From Aplectana chamaeleonis (lineage: Eukaryota > Nematoda > Chromadorea > Rhabditida > Cosmocercidae): a stretch of DNA of 64,000 bases. Each line of letters opens with the position of its first letter. The first letter of the stretch is position 1. Location of the stretch: contig JAPDOI010000145.1 in assembly GCA_029168955.1 (NCBI GenBank), positions 620,001 to 684,000 of the forward strand, read 5' to 3'. Below are positions 13,669 to 25,281 of this stretch, one piece after another. The position numbers and the translations under genes were made by a program. The notes under the pieces are model-generated. The model did not search any database. It had not been told where the DNA came from and saw nothing but the letters and a program-made list of their open reading frames with translations.

Positions 13669-14703
13669 TCATAGGCGCAGAAAGGCGGCAACATCACTCG
13701 GCTTGTTCCACATATCACGAGCAGACAGAGGAGTAGGTCTGGCAGAGCATGAAAATAGATGTAGTGAATCATGACCAGTATTTTGACAGTCAGGACATTT
13801 ATCCGGGACCGATTCATCGATCCTATGTACGTAGGCTTTGAGGTACGAAGAATGACCGCAACGTAGACCCGCTAGAGTGACGCGGGAGCGTCTGGGCAGA
13901 GTCTTCTCACTGTCATCGACCGTAGGAGGCACACTACCAAGGACTGGATTAGGAGGGGCACAGGACAGGTATTCAGATACGAATCTGGTGTGTTCGATTT
14001 GCTGCAGCCTCTTCCTTGTGAGCTCAGAGGTGGCCCATCTTTGACGATCCACTGTAGAAATGGCAGCGTGCAGCGGTGTGCGAATATTACGAGGATGGGG
14101 GTCTGATGACAAGAGGGGGTAGTTGGGATGTGTGGCATTCTTGACTATGCCGATGTGGAACTGTTGTGACTGCAGTTGGCAGTGCTGCTTGACAGGAAGT
14201 AGGGCACATTCTTGGTGAAGATGGGATATAGGTGTTGATTTTGGGCAGCCAGTGATGACACGAAGTGGTGTTTTGTACACGTTGTAGCTTGCTCCAAGAG
14301 GCGTCCGACAGGTGTCTAGTCCATATCGGGGCTCCATACTCCAGAGTAGGCTGTATCATGGCCTTATATGTCGTGCGTAAGACTTCCTTTGTGCTACCCC
14401 AGGTAGTACCCGCCAGAGCACGGAGGATGTTATTTCGCGTGTTGGCAGTTGCAGCTCGGATGCGCGTGTTTTCATTAAAGCGCAAAGAAGAATCCAGAAA
14501 GATTCCAAGTAGCCGAGGGTGCTTGGAGAGAGGCAACTGGTTACCTTCCCAGAGAACCCTGGGATGTAGCTGATGCTCAGCCGTTGCAGTAGTGCACAGA
14601 GTGACGCTAGACTTTGAAGGAGAGACCTTTAGCTGCTTCGATTCGAGAAATTTGGCCAGGCTGCAGAGGTATTTGTTCATCTCCGTAGTGGCACGATCGA
14701 TAA
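13669..14703 (-). mobile_element. Family A non-LTR retrotransposon, 3' half (RT C-terminus and Cys/His tail)
   Basis: On the minus strand two overlapping frames (14,680-14,087 and 14,337-13,669) encode the end of a reverse transcriptase. They show a thumb-like region (LAKFLESKQLKVSPSKS), the usual RT tail YGAPIW, and a terminal Cys/His cluster of the form C-x2-C-x4-GHDSLHLFSC. A single frameshift near 14,270 separates the two frames, so this copy is broken. The reading frame joins the 5' half at 17,998-20,352 exactly across the inserted RTE element. Elements of this architecture belong to the APE-type non-LTR group; the clade (Jockey/I/CR1-like) is not assigned. Confidence 0.85.
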
Positions 14704-14717
14704 CAGAGTCAGTGCAT
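14704..14717. repeat. Target-site duplication, left copy
   Basis: CAGAGTCAGTGCAT is repeated at 17,985-17,998. It flanks the RTE insertion, and removing the insert plus one copy restores the family A reading frame just after its YADD motif. Confidence 0.85.
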
Positions 14718-14855
14718 TTGACTTAATCGGTTGGCTTTCGCCTGACGCGGTCATTCCGCATCTTCACCGAGGTGTGCCGTCCTAGTAGTCAGCCGTGTCC
14801 ATTTTTCACGGTCTTCAGCCACAATTTGAACACATTCCATCCAGCTGTCACTATT

Positions 14856-15560
14856 TCATTTCCTGCGAAACGAAACATCGCGCCTGAACTGTCTTTCGAT
14901 GCCGAGTGACTTCAAATCCTCTTTAACCACATCCGTCCAGAACTTTCGCCTACGCCCAGGTGGCCGTTTCCAGACAGGATTTGGAAGCATTTTTAAAGCG
15001 TGTTGTACGAGACGATCCGGCGTTCTTCTTAGTATATGCCCGAGCAGTCGAAGTCGACTTTCCATTGCTGCTTGAGATGGCGTTAGGAGATGCTGGCAAC
15101 TCCCTCGTGTCAAGCGTTGATGTACTGCGTCGATTTCCTTGTAAAGGTCTTCGTTATGGCATACACGCGGCCAGAAATATCCAAGCAAACGCCTAAAAAG
15201 CTTCCTCTCCGTGCAATCCAACCTTTCCATCTGCGTTTTCGGTGCTGCCCACGTCTCCGATCCGTACATCATGATAGGGCGAATAGCGGATAGGTAGACG
15301 CGCAACTTGACTTCCTTCGCGATGGTGGTAGACCACAAACACTTGGTTAGAGAATTGAATGCAGACGTAGCTTTCGCACATCGTTGTCGAATATCCGCTG
15401 CATAACTACCATCGTTCTTCAGCAAACAGCCCAAATAACAGAAATCGTCCACCAGTTCGATACGTTGTCCGTCCACACAAACTCCAGTTGAAGGCCTCTG
15501 AGAGACCCACATCTGCTTGCATTTGTCGGGACGAAGACAGAAGTCCATAGGCTGCGGCAT
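14856..15560 (-). CDS. RTE reverse transcriptase C-terminal part, shifted frame
   Basis: A 234-codon frame continues the preceding ORF after one frameshift. It carries the RT thumb and C-terminal region, including LRPDKCKQMWVS, the YLG box (FCYLGCLLKNDGS), and the RTE-typical GSETWA and RLLGHILRR. The ATG at its 5' end is not the real start; the true product would be a fusion with the upstream ORF of about 1,000 residues. Either the copy is dead through this shift or the shift is an assembly error. Confidence 0.85.
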   Translation of the reverse strand: MPQPMDFCLRPDKCKQMWVSQRPSTGVCVDGQRIELVDDFCYLGCLLKNDGSYAADIRQRCAKATSAFNSLTKCLWSTTIAKEVKLRVYLSAIRPIMMYGSETWAAPKTQMERLDCTERKLFRRLLGYFWPRVCHNEDLYKEIDAVHQRLTRGSCQHLLTPSQAAMESRLRLLGHILRRTPDRLVQHALKMLPNPVWKRPPGRRRKFWTDVVKEDLKSLGIERQFRRDVSFRRK

Positions 15561-17772
15561 ACTTCGAAACGAGGTTCACAATCCTTTGCAGTTTTGCGTT
15601 GTTTTCAGCGAATAACACAATGTCGTCGGCGTACTCCAGGTCGACAAGAGAGCGTCCTGATGGTGTTAGGATCACATCCGCAGGAAACTGTTCTGCAACT
15701 CTACGCATGATGTCATCAACGGCGAAGTTGAAAAGAAAAGGTCCTGCAACGGCTCCTTGCCTTACTCCTGTTTTCACCTCGAAAGCTGACGTAAATCCGA
15801 CAGGTGTACGAACTGCTGCTGTTGTTCCTTTGTTCATGTCCTCGATTAACCGAACATACTTTTCCGGGACTCCATCTGCTCTCAGAGCATTGAGCAATCG
15901 ATCACGATGAGGAGAGTCGAACGCGGCTTCAAAGTCCAAAAAAGCAAGCTGTAATGGCTTCGAAAACCGCTGCCACGATTCAATTACTCTTCTCACGACG
16001 AACACTTGGTCGATGGTCGATCTTCCAGGTCGAAAACCGGCTTGCTCATCTCTGGTCGTTCCTTCACGATATTTGAAAAGTCGCTCGAGAATGATACGTT
16101 CTAAAACCTTGTACATGACACGAAGTAGAGAGATTCCTCTGTAGTTCTTAGGATCCGTGACGGATAGCTTCTTGTGAAGAGGTACGATGATCGCATGTCT
16201 CCACGAATCGGGTATCCTTTCGCTCATCCATATGGCACGGATGGTGTTGGTCATTTCACGAATCCCAGACGGAGGAAGAGCTTTCAGCATTTCAGCAGTG
16301 TTGTCATCTCCACCTGCCTTTCCATTCTTCATTTTCCGGACACAATCCAAAACTTCAGACTCAGTCGGCGGTTCCTCACTGACATCGTAATGTGCTCTCT
16401 GAACATGCGGGAGCTCAGGTACTGATGGCGCAGGACGATTCAGTAGTGAACTGAAGTAATCCTTCCATATTGGCAGCGTCGCATCACCAACTGCAACTCC
16501 ATTGGTAGTGTTCAAGACAGGAGAACATCTCTTCATCTTCCCGCTATACTGTCGCATCAACGTGTAGGCTTTCTTCGGATTCTTCTCCTCCCAAGCCTTC
16601 TCGAACTCCTTAGCTCTACACGTCCACTCTCGTTCGCGGTCACTTTGAAGCTGCCGACGCAACTTCCTCCTCAGACGCTTCTCCTCCACGAAGTTTCCTG
16701 CAGTTCGGAGAGCACATACTCTGTTGTAGGTAGATGTTGTTTCTTCTGAGACGTAGGCGAACTTCTTCTTAGGCTGTGCAACCGGGAGTGCCTCTTTCGA
16801 AGCGTCCTGGATGCACTTGACAAAAGAATCCGCGTCACAAAGTTTCTTCTTAGTCCGTACTCCGATGTGAATAGAAACGCGTTGTCGGAAATTCCTTCTG
16901 CACTCTTCATCTCTGAGACTTGTCATGTCAATCCTCTGGAGAGGCTGAGCCCCTCGCTTCCTCTTATGAATCCTCGCAGTGAAGTTCAACAGAACAGGAC
17001 GGTGATCCGAATCGAATGCGACATCCCACACAGCTCTAGATCTTCGAATGTCCGATACTGGAATATTCCTCGTCAGGACATAGTCAAGCTGTAGTTTCAA
17101 AGTTGTCATCTTCCGCTTCCGCTGCTCTTCTGGAGATAGCCGGGTTGGTCCCTGCCACGTAAGCTGATGGCGGCGATGATTCCTCTTGAATGTCGATGCA
17201 ATAATCAGACCACTGCGTTCACAAAAGTCGACAAGGCGGTAGCCATTGTCCGATGTTTGCTCCACTGGGTAGAACCATTTACCGAGTACTTCGGATTCCT
17301 GATCAAGTCCCATCTTCGCATTTGCGTCAATCCCCACGACAACAGCATGTTGACAAGGTATCCTGGCCAGCAACGTATTGAGTTCCTCATAAAACGCATC
17401 CTTCGAATTGTCTTCGGCGGTTTCAGTGGGCGCATGAGCACTCACTATCCACAGATTGAATCCTCTGTGATCCCGCAGTCGTACGAATGCATTCCGACAC
17501 GACGTTGAGCCGAACTCCTTGACCATACCATTGAAATCCTTCCTTACAGCTATTGCACAGCCTCCCACTCTCCTATCGTCAGCGTTACCGCAGTAGATGG
17601 TGTACTCTCCGACGCTGATGACGGGTCTATCCTTGAGGCGGGTTTCCTGCAAAGCAGCAAACGGTGCATGGAAATAGCTCAGAAGTCTGGATAGCGCAGT
17701 TTTTTGGATATCACTCGACAGCGATCGACAGTTCAGGGTGGCGAAATTGTGGCTTGTGGCCAAAGACTCCAT
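15550..17772 (-). CDS. RTE endonuclease-reverse transcriptase, main frame
   Basis: The ORF opens at 17,772 (MESLATSH) and runs 788 codons to 15,406; homology to RTE proteins stops near 15,550, where the frame shifts. Order: endonuclease in residues about 10-270 with FATLNCRSL, LQETRLKD, VVGIDANAKMG and the terminal SDHRPVLLNF; a linker rich in basic residues; the RT core from about residue 480 with YRGISLL, AFLDFEAAFDSPH, VRQGAVAGP and YADDIVLF. The endonuclease would nick target DNA and the RT would prime reverse transcription of the element RNA there. All catalytic residues that can be checked by eye are present. The last ~45 codons of the open frame are out-of-frame sequence. Confidence 0.88.
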
Positions 17773-17984
17773 GACTCCCTAGGTACGGATCCTAAGGTGT
17801 TATGGACCAGAGGCCTTAGTGTGCCGGACGGCGACACCTTTATGCAATGTGCGGGATACTTTCGCGATGTAGTTGTGCACGCTATATCGCTCGAACGTTC
17901 CCTGTGTACACTCAAACGTCTGCTGGGTTCAGTAGAAGCAGGGGCACCAACGAGCAGGTACCAACAGACTTGTATACACACCCC

Positions 17985-17998
17985 CAGAGTCAGTGCAT
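17985..17998. repeat. Target-site duplication, right copy
   Basis: Second copy of the 14-bp sequence at 14,704-14,717, marking the 5' boundary of the RTE insertion. Confidence 0.85.
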
Positions 17999-20352
17999 AC
18001 AATTGTGATATCATCTGCATACAGACATAAGTGAATGTTGGGCGGCGGCTTCGGAATATCGGATAGATATAAGGAGAATAGGCTTGGTGATAATACTCCA
18101 CCTTGAGGAACGCCCGCCTTCAAGGGAACCGACTTCGACAGGTGTCCGTCAAATTTCACACGTATGGAGCGATCTTTGACGAAGTTGTCAGTCCATCGTT
18201 TGCACCAGTCGGGCATGTCACAGTCCAGAATCGATTTTGATAGCAAGGAAGTGCTGACATTGTCAAAAGCGGCAGTCAGATCAATTGCGACGACTAGACT
18301 TCTACCGGCGGGAGCATTTCTATTGAAACCAGCAATGATGTGTTCAGATATTGACGTTAATGCGGTGATGGTGGAGTGAGCCTTTTTGAAGCCATGCTGA
18401 TGGACGTTCTGCTGTAGTGCGCCCTGGAGATGCGGGTTTATGATTTTCTCCGCCAACTTAGCGATAGGGGATGATAGGGATATGGGACGGTGTGACGTTG
18501 CTTCATCTTCTGGTTTGCCAGGCTTGGGAACTGGGAGAACAGTCGCTTGTTTCCAACGAGCAGGAATAATACCAGTGGTAAACGACGAATAAATAAGATC
18601 ACTGAGTACCTCTGCGTACTGTTCTGGCAGATGCTTCAGATGAACGGCTGAGATGCCGTCTGGTCCTTCTGCCCTCGAATTCTTCATCGACTTGATGATG
18701 GTAGAGACGGTAGAAGCAGTTATGGCAGGTACGTCATGTCGACTGAGTTTTCTGATCGCACGTAAAGTACATCTCTGCTCTTTGTTGCGGCGAGATGAAG
18801 CAGAAGCATAGAGTTTACCAAGTTGACAGGCAGCCTTGTATCCGAATTCAAATCTGCCCGAGGGGAACTCAAGCGTATTGCGCGCAGGTGCCATCTTCTT
18901 CCCAGATAGTCGCTTCAGAATGGTCCACGCTTGTTTGCTATCAGTCGCAAAATTGATGGATTCGGTGTACTCCCTCCAGCGTTTCTGCTTGTAGTCGTTC
19001 AGCATTTTAGAGATCTCATCTGACAGTAGTGAAATGCACGGATCGGAAGGATCAGTTCTGCGTCTGTCGTCCCGTTGTGTGATTAGCTCCAGTGCTTCCT
19101 TTGGTACATTAGGGTGGAACGTTCTTACACGACCGGTCGGAATGGCTATTCTGGAGGCATCGCATATAGTGTCGGCGACGAACTTCTCTTTGTCATGAAC
19201 AGAGCCAGCTAGCGGATAGTCGGCTACCCGGCTGAGTAGCACCTCCTTAAACAGGACCCAGTTAGCCTTATTGTAGTTAGTGTAGCATTTGCTACGGGAG
19301 CCAGAAAAGGGTGCGAGATGACTATTAAGAGACAGATCCAATGTTGTGCTGTTGGGTACATGATCACTGGCCATGGCCACAGATGTGAACCAGTTACAAG
19401 ACATGGCAAGAGAAGAGGAAACGAACGTGATATCAGGTGAGGAGGGCCTGCCCGTCGATGGGAGACGAGGAGCAGAATCGTCATTTATAGGAATTAGGTC
19501 ACAATCATCCGCAAAAAGCTCAAGTAGTTCTTCTCTGTCATCGGGATCTAAGGAGGAGAACCAGGAAGGGGAATGAGCATTAAAGTCACCAGCCATGACA
19601 ACAGATGAAGATGAGAGGATTGAAAATACATCATGTAAGTATGGTGTGGGATCAAATGCGTTGGGACAAGAGGTGGATGGGGGAATGTAAACATTGACAA
19701 TATCCAGAGGAAAGCTTTGCAATACTATATGAACTCCTATACATTCAACAACATTGTCATTGGGGAGGTCAATAAGGTGAGATGGAATTGAAGATTTCAC
19801 AAAAGTTGACGCACCACGGCCATGTGATGAACGGGGAATATGATAGATTGTATAGCCGGGAAGGCGGGGCTGAGAAGGGGAGGACACGCTAAGTTTGGTC
19901 TCCTGTAGGAGGATGATATCAGGTTGTGAGCGTTCAATGTACAATGTAAGTTCCATAAGTTTGGCACGCAAGCCATTAATATTGAGTTGAAAAATGTTGA
20001 GACTATGAAGAGGAACCGTAGAAGGTGAATTAATACAAGACATACAACAATAGGCATCAGTGTAATCACTGTAACTAGTTAACCCCGAACATTTGAGGTG
20101 TACCCAGCCAAGGCAACCACTGCACTGGATGCTCGCATGTTGTGCCGACAATCCACAATGACGGCATGGATATCGCGGAGTCTTGTTTCGCGGTCCAGGA
20201 TTCTTCTCAATGCCAGCTCGTAACAGTAGAATACCAGGGAGTGTAGCAGCCAGCCATTTACACTCCCACACAGAAAAAACTCCTCGTGGAGTTGTTGACG
20301 CTCGTTTGATGAGTCTTCTTGATCTTGGTAGTCGACTCCACAGATCCACCAC
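17999..20352 (-). CDS. Family A non-LTR polyprotein, 5' part: 2A-like motif, PHD finger, endonuclease, RT
   Basis: The ORF opens at 20,352 (MVDLWSRL) and is uninterrupted to the RTE insertion. Order: a hydrophobic stretch ending LLLRAGIEKNPGP (residues 43-54), which resembles the 2A ribosome-skipping motif; a PHD-type finger (residues 61-107) with C-x2-C, C-x2-C-x4-H-x2-C and C-x2-C; an AP-like endonuclease with LNINGLRAKL, LLQETKLS, VMAGDFNAHSPSW and ASDHVP; then the RT with [36 protein letters not shown] and LCLYADDITIV. The frame is cut immediately after YADD by the RTE element, and continues at 14,703-13,669. Known APE-type elements often have a PHD or zinc domain before the endonuclease; the role of the 2A-like motif is inference. 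Confidence 0.88.
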
Positions 20353-20364
20353 GCGTACATAGGT

Positions 20365-21067
20365 TGAGCATCTCGGATCCTATTTCGTAGCTAAGAACTA
20401 TTTGGGATACCCGTCGCCTAAACTGGCCCAAGGAAGCAGCGCCGGTGACACTTCTAGCGATTTTCAGGTATGCGCTACCCGCCCTGTGTGGAAAAGACCT
20501 AACCCTAACAGTGGTAATTGGCCGACCGAGAAATATTTTCATTATTTCACCTCTAGTTCTCGATGTGACTAGTTTGAAATAGGGTGCAAGCCTGAAAATA
20601 CTGCTGTTTTCCAGAAGTTTGCGGACGATGCAAAGGTCAAATACTCTGCGCCGAGAATCCAACGTTGGCAACCCAAAATATTTGTTCCTTGAGTGGGCCC
20701 TGGGTATCTTGGAATTCAGGAAACCATCGATGCGAATCAACAGTTTGCGAGTGAAACTATTCTGGACCTTTTCGAGCGCGTCAATATCCTTTTTCTTGTG
20801 CGGAGCGAATACTGATGTTCCAGATTCCACAATGGGTCGTATATAAGTCTTATATGCTCGGAGCAGAACCTGTTTGTTTCTAGTGGAGATACCCTTATAA
20901 ATCTGAAAAATCCGCCTGTGAGCCGATTGGCATTTGATTTTGATATGCTCAGAAAAATCCAACTTCCTGTCGTAGTGAAAACCGAGGTGTCGAACCGAGT
21001 CTACCGCTCGCAGCGCGACACCAGCACATGTATATGAATGGGCCGTCGAATGGACATATATATACAT
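20365..21067 (-). mobile_element. CR1-like retrotransposon 3' fragment
   Basis: On the minus strand a frame of about 240 codons matches the CR1 RT C-terminal region: VRHLGFHYDRKLDFSEHI, AYKTYIRPIVESGTSVF, LEKVQNSFTRKLLIRI and a CR1-style tail with FFPHRAGSAYLKI-like sequence. The RT core and endonuclease are absent, as expected for a 5'-truncated insertion. It directly abuts the 5' end of family A. The last residues (RSFFCVGV) run into family A sequence. Confidence 0.8.
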
Positions 21068-21100
21068 ATAAGATTAGACACTAGCAGAAACGAAGGTGCT

Positions 21101-21661
21101 ATCTTAGGCCCCGGTCAGACTTCGTCGAAAAACCTGCTGAGTCCGACTGATTCCGAATGAGTCCGGGGTGGAAAAACCTGCTGAGTCCGGTTGCCCCCAG
21201 CGCCAACCAACTCCTCTGCAAAACACGCAATTGATAGTGACGATTATCACCTCAGCTGTGAATCGGAACGTGTTTGGTGGCTGATTTTTCTTGTTTTCAA
21301 CATGTCTGAATCTGATTTCCGTATCAGCAGCAGGTGGGGCAGAGCGCAGACGACGAGAGTCGAGATGCGGCGGGACTCGGCATGTCGCAGTCGGCCGAAA
21401 AAATGCACCCAAATCACGTGAGAAACACCTATATCGACCGGGTGAAGTAAGGATGATTTCGGTGGGACTCAGTGGGTGCATTGGCCCCGCCCTTGTACGC
21501 AAGAGAATCATCAGTATCGACCGGGGGGATTGCGGTGGGCATCAGACGGTCGCAGTCGGACTCAGTGGGTTGATTTTTTTGCACCCATTTCTCACAACAC
21601 GATGCGTATCGACCCGGTGGGACTCAGTAGATCCACCGACTATGACGGGGGCTTTAACGGT
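21101..21661. mobile_element. MITE-like element, GGCCCCGGTCA termini
   Basis: The left end reads TTAGGCCCCGGTCAGAC and the right end GACTATGACGGGGGCTTTAA; the termini are inverted relatives of each other and of those at 22,038-22,783 and 58,528-58,734. Internally the words CGACCGG and GGGACTCAGT recur. No transposase is visible. Boundaries are approximate. Confidence 0.5.
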
Positions 21662-22037
21662 GGGGGGGGGGGGGCACTATGGCGCGATGCACTTGGCCAC
21701 GCCCATTTGACCGTGCTGCAGTGAATTTGAGCACGTACCCGGTGTTTCCAACCCCCGCCAAAATCAGGAGAGTCGTTGCGGTACGAAAACATACAAGACG
21801 TTGAAGCTAGGACTTTTACAAGCGTCACCGTCCACCGTTACAGACAATCGTGGCGGGACCACTTCGCCATCCATTAGCAGCAAGCCAAGAGAGTGATGCG
21901 AATGTTTCAGAAAATGACCTGCGTCAGCGAATGTGGCTGTTTGTGTCCTTTTTTACTTTGTCAGCAATTGAATAGCCACTCGTATTTCGTGGAATCGAAT
22001 AGACCACGCGCATAAGGCTGCGATATAGACCAAAAAG

Positions 22038-22783
22038 CAGGTTAAGCCCCGGTGAGAGTTGGTGCTATTTGCATCTGTATCCCCCCCCCGCACCCCCCAA
22101 CACCCACCCGGTCGATACGTATGTTTAAAATGATGGAGTGAGGTTGAGAAAATCACTCGATGTAACCAACTAGATATGACGATGATTACGTGGCCAACAG
22201 GATTGCACCTGTTCAGAGAAATAGTGAAGGAGAGTATGGTGAAGTAACGGAGGTAGCAGTAAGGTTAGCTTTCCAGTGATACGCGATGTTTTATCATCGA
22301 CCCGCCCACCCGGTGATTTTCTCATCCGCCGTCATCCACGTATAGCATGGATATCGACCGCGTCGGATACATCGAGTGATTTTCTCAACCTCACTCCATC
22401 ATTTTAAACATACGTATCGACCGGGGGTGCGGGGGATACACCGAGTGATTTTCTCAGCTTCACCTCACCATTTTGTTCATACGTATCGACCGGTTGGGTG
22501 TTGGGGGGTGCGGGGGGGATACACCGAGTGATTTTCTCAGCTTCACCTCACCATGTTGTTCATACGTATCGACCGGTTGGGTGTTGGGGGGTGCGGGGGG
22601 GATACACCGAGTGATTTTCTCAGCTTCACCTCACCATGTTGTTCATACTTATCGACCGGTTGGGTGTTGGGGGGTGCGGGGGGATACACCGAGTGATTTT
22701 TGCATCCCATTTCCAATGCATTCTGTGTGTATCGACCGGGCTGGAGACGTCGGCTCATCCAACTATGACCGGGGCCTTAACGA
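22038..22783. mobile_element. MITE-like element with internal tandem repeats
   Basis: Inverted termini: left TTAAGCCCCGGTGAGAGTTGG, recognisable up to GTTGG, and right CCAACTATGACCGGGGCCTTAA reversed. The TTA/TAA at the edges would fit a three-base TWA target duplication. The interior is dominated by the 83-bp tandem at 22,395-22,712. Confidence 0.5.
22395..22712. repeat. Tandem repeat, about 83-bp unit, four copies
   Basis: The unit contains CATACGTATCGACCGG, a G-rich stretch, GATACACCGAGTGATTTTCTC and AGCTTCACCTCACCAT. Copies start near 22,409, 22,479, 22,561 and 22,644; the first is shorter because its G-rich part is deleted. Confidence 0.85.
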
Positions 22784-23414
22784 GCGGAAAGTATACATGC
22801 TAACATGCTAACATGAAAGTACAGATGCTCAACAATATCTGCTCTTATTTAGCAAAAAAAAAGTGAAGCCAAAGTTGTGCTCAGCGTCTGAACTCTTTTT
22901 TGAGTGAATTCTCGGTCAATTTGGGGGTACCCAGGCTTAAGCATGCTTATGAATCTACACACAATTGCCCGTCAATCAGTATAAGAAACTCAAATTCATG
23001 TTAGGTGCTATCTGCCTGGGAGAAGTTTAAGACAAGCTGTGTCATTCTCAATACACAAAACACATCTGCAAGAACCCTGCGTTTGTACATAGCCGAGGCG
23101 ATTGGCTGCGTTTATTTATGTCTTGGCTTATTGCCAGTAAATTTCGAGGTGGTCCCGAAACGATTGTCTATAATGGTAGACGGTGACGCCTGTAAAAGTC
23201 CTAGCTTCAACGTCCTGTCTAAAAAATGGGCGTGGCCAGGTGAGATACCACAGTGCCCCCCCCCCGATGCAATAGCACTGAAACGAAAACGTATTCGGAA
23301 TAACGGTTCGCGAGGGAAACTGATGCATGCCTTCTTTCGAAGGATGAGGAAAGCAGATTTGAAGCTCGTCATTTGCTACATCGAAACTCCAGTGTTTCCA
23401 TTTTAGTGGAAACA

Positions 23415-24380
23415 CTGCCTATGAAGTAATCTTGAGTTGAAGGCGAATTGTGGTGATGGTGACCACGAAATTCAAAAGACAAGGTAGATGTCGTGTCCGG
23501 CGAGCGCGCCTTGGAGCTCTGGCAATTGAGGGCGTCGACGCGCCAGAAAGTTGGGTGCATTTGGTGCATTGATGATAGCCCGCGTCTACCCCGCTCCGAT
23601 TTTCTGGCCAAAACTCGAATCGGGCGACGCGCGGGGGCAAAAATAGTGGCGTCGCGTTGGTTGTGAAGTTTGTTCCTGCACACAATGTTTTTAACAAGAC
23701 AGCAAAAAAGCCTTCTGAACAGTTGCTGTTCCACACAATCTCTACACCGTCGCATTGGATATTGTATTCATTTATCTTCTGTTTTCCCCTCATACTATCG
23801 TCTGTGATTTCCCGCGGTTTCTATCCTATACAGTATTGCTTGATTTAAGGTATTCGGCGTGCTCCTCACAGATGCATTCAGATTCATCGCTCTGTCTACA
23901 GAACAGTTCTTATTCTATTCGGAGGTTAAGTTTGGAGTTTTATTTTGAAAAACAGAAAGACAAAAAAGTGTACTCAATATGTTCAAGGATCCTTCACTGA
24001 CCCTACCTTGATGCGATGTGTCGCTGTATTACCAGTGGGTAATCCTGTGACCCTTTGCCAATGGGAACGATGCCTCCACACATAAAGCTAAAACTACCTC
24101 AACAAGAATTGGTTCATCCACCTTATCCACCGTCATATCCTTTTCTCGCCTAATTTAAACCAAAACTGGTCTGAACATGCCACAAAATTGTTCGGTGACA
24201 TAAATCAGTGCGGTTTTCATGATGAATAAGCATAGTTTTTGTAATTTCAAACTTTAGCACCTTAAAGGAAGGAGAAAAACTGTAAAGCACGCTTAACTCA
24301 AGTAACAATACCAGTTGTGTGTTTTAGCTCAACTTTACTACTTTCAGTAGGTGGTGTGCCTGTAATTTTCAAAGCTATTC
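23415..24380. other. No supported gene
   Basis: Low-complexity and AT-rich sequence. A 12-bp-arm hairpin (CAGTGTTTCCA with its complement) lies at about 23,390-23,418. A stretch at 23,512-23,545 recurs inverted at about 26,300-26,335. Confidence 0.5.
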
Positions 24381-24624
24381 TTCACTTCCGCACTTCCGTT
24401 CAGTCCGCAAAGTGCGCTTGATTGCGAAATCGTGCTGCGGCGCGGTTGCGAGTATCCTAAGACAGGGATGTGGGATTACCCGGGCGGTGAGATCACCCAG
24501 GCACCAAAGGCCAAAAGCGCCCGGGTGATCCCACATCCTTGTCTGAGGATGTTCGCAACCGCGCCGCAGCAAGATTTCGCAATCAGGGTGCATTTTGCGG
24601 ACTGAACGGCAGTGCGGAGGTGAA
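24381..24624. mobile_element. Foldback element, about 105-bp arms
   Basis: The left arm (CACTTCCGTTCAGTCCGCAA, TGCGGCGCGGTTGCGA, ACAGGGATGTGGGAT) is matched in reverse by the right arm up to GGACTGAACGGCAGTGCGGA. About 35 bp separate the arms. There is no ORF inside, so this is a non-autonomous hairpin element. Confidence 0.8.
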
Positions 24625-25281
24625 CTGTATGCATCTAAGAGTAAGATGTGGTCATTTCCCTACAGCGAAACGGGAACGCTCGATAACTTTATAGCACATA
24701 CGTAATAATTTTATGAACTTTTTTTGAGCAACACATTACCAATGTCGAAATTCTTCTGTTCTTCAAATACGTACCCGTATCAAAAAAAAAACATTTTTAG
24801 GCAATATGTGAGCTCGTACACGCAGGAAGTCAAAAAACTTTCTTTGATGGGCCACTCCTTATGTAAGTGCTGATTTTGCTTTGTGATGTCTTGTCTATAG
24901 TGTTCACTTTCACGTTGGTTAACTTTCAATTTACTTACAGTACCGGGAGCGGTTGTACCAAAAACACAAAGATGGCCATGCCCTGCCCAACTTCTGATGG
25001 ATTGTAAGTGAGGCAAATACTCACGACATCGGCGTTTCCATTTTTATTCTTGTCAAATACGTGTTCAATCGCTCAGGTAATGGTGTGGTTGTTTTTGTAT
25101 TATTTCCATTTGTCGCCATTCCTTCCTCCGTTTCCATGACACGCGATTCCTATTTTTTACTGTGAACCGTAATTCTGTTAATTAAAATGCTGCTTGCTAA
25201 TATTCCCATAGAAACTCATTGTGACATCCATTCCCTATTTATTAATTCTGATGAATGTAACGATATTGAGACCTAAGTAGG

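Larger units (their letters stand above)
14718..17984 (-). mobile_element. RTE-clade non-LTR retrotransposon, near full length
   Basis: About 3.27 kb on the minus strand, bounded by a 14-bp target-site duplication. It encodes an apurinic-like endonuclease followed by a reverse transcriptase, with one frameshift near 15,550 and no separate ORF1. The RT sequence style (GFRPGRSTIDQVF, VRQGAVAGPFLFN, LEYADDIVLF) is typical of RTE elements. It lies inside family A, so it is the younger insertion. The intact catalytic motifs and clean duplication suggest a fairly recent event. Confidence 0.88.
21661..23275. repeat. Large inverted repeat pair (arms about 21,661-21,885 and 23,149-23,275)
   Basis: The sequence around 21,790-21,875 (ACGTTGAAGCTAGGACTTTT...) returns reversed at 23,149-23,220, and the G-run followed by GGCACTATGG and CCACGCCCATTT at 21,661-21,710 returns reversed at 23,226-23,275. 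Arms are imperfect. The interior holds the 22,038-22,783 element. No coding sequence was found. Confidence 0.7.

Noticed and set aside
19373..19576. Plus-strand ORFs within the retrotransposons (also near 15.6, 17.2, 39.0 and 40.7 kb)
   Set aside because: Antisense shadows of minus-strand endonuclease/RT coding sequence.
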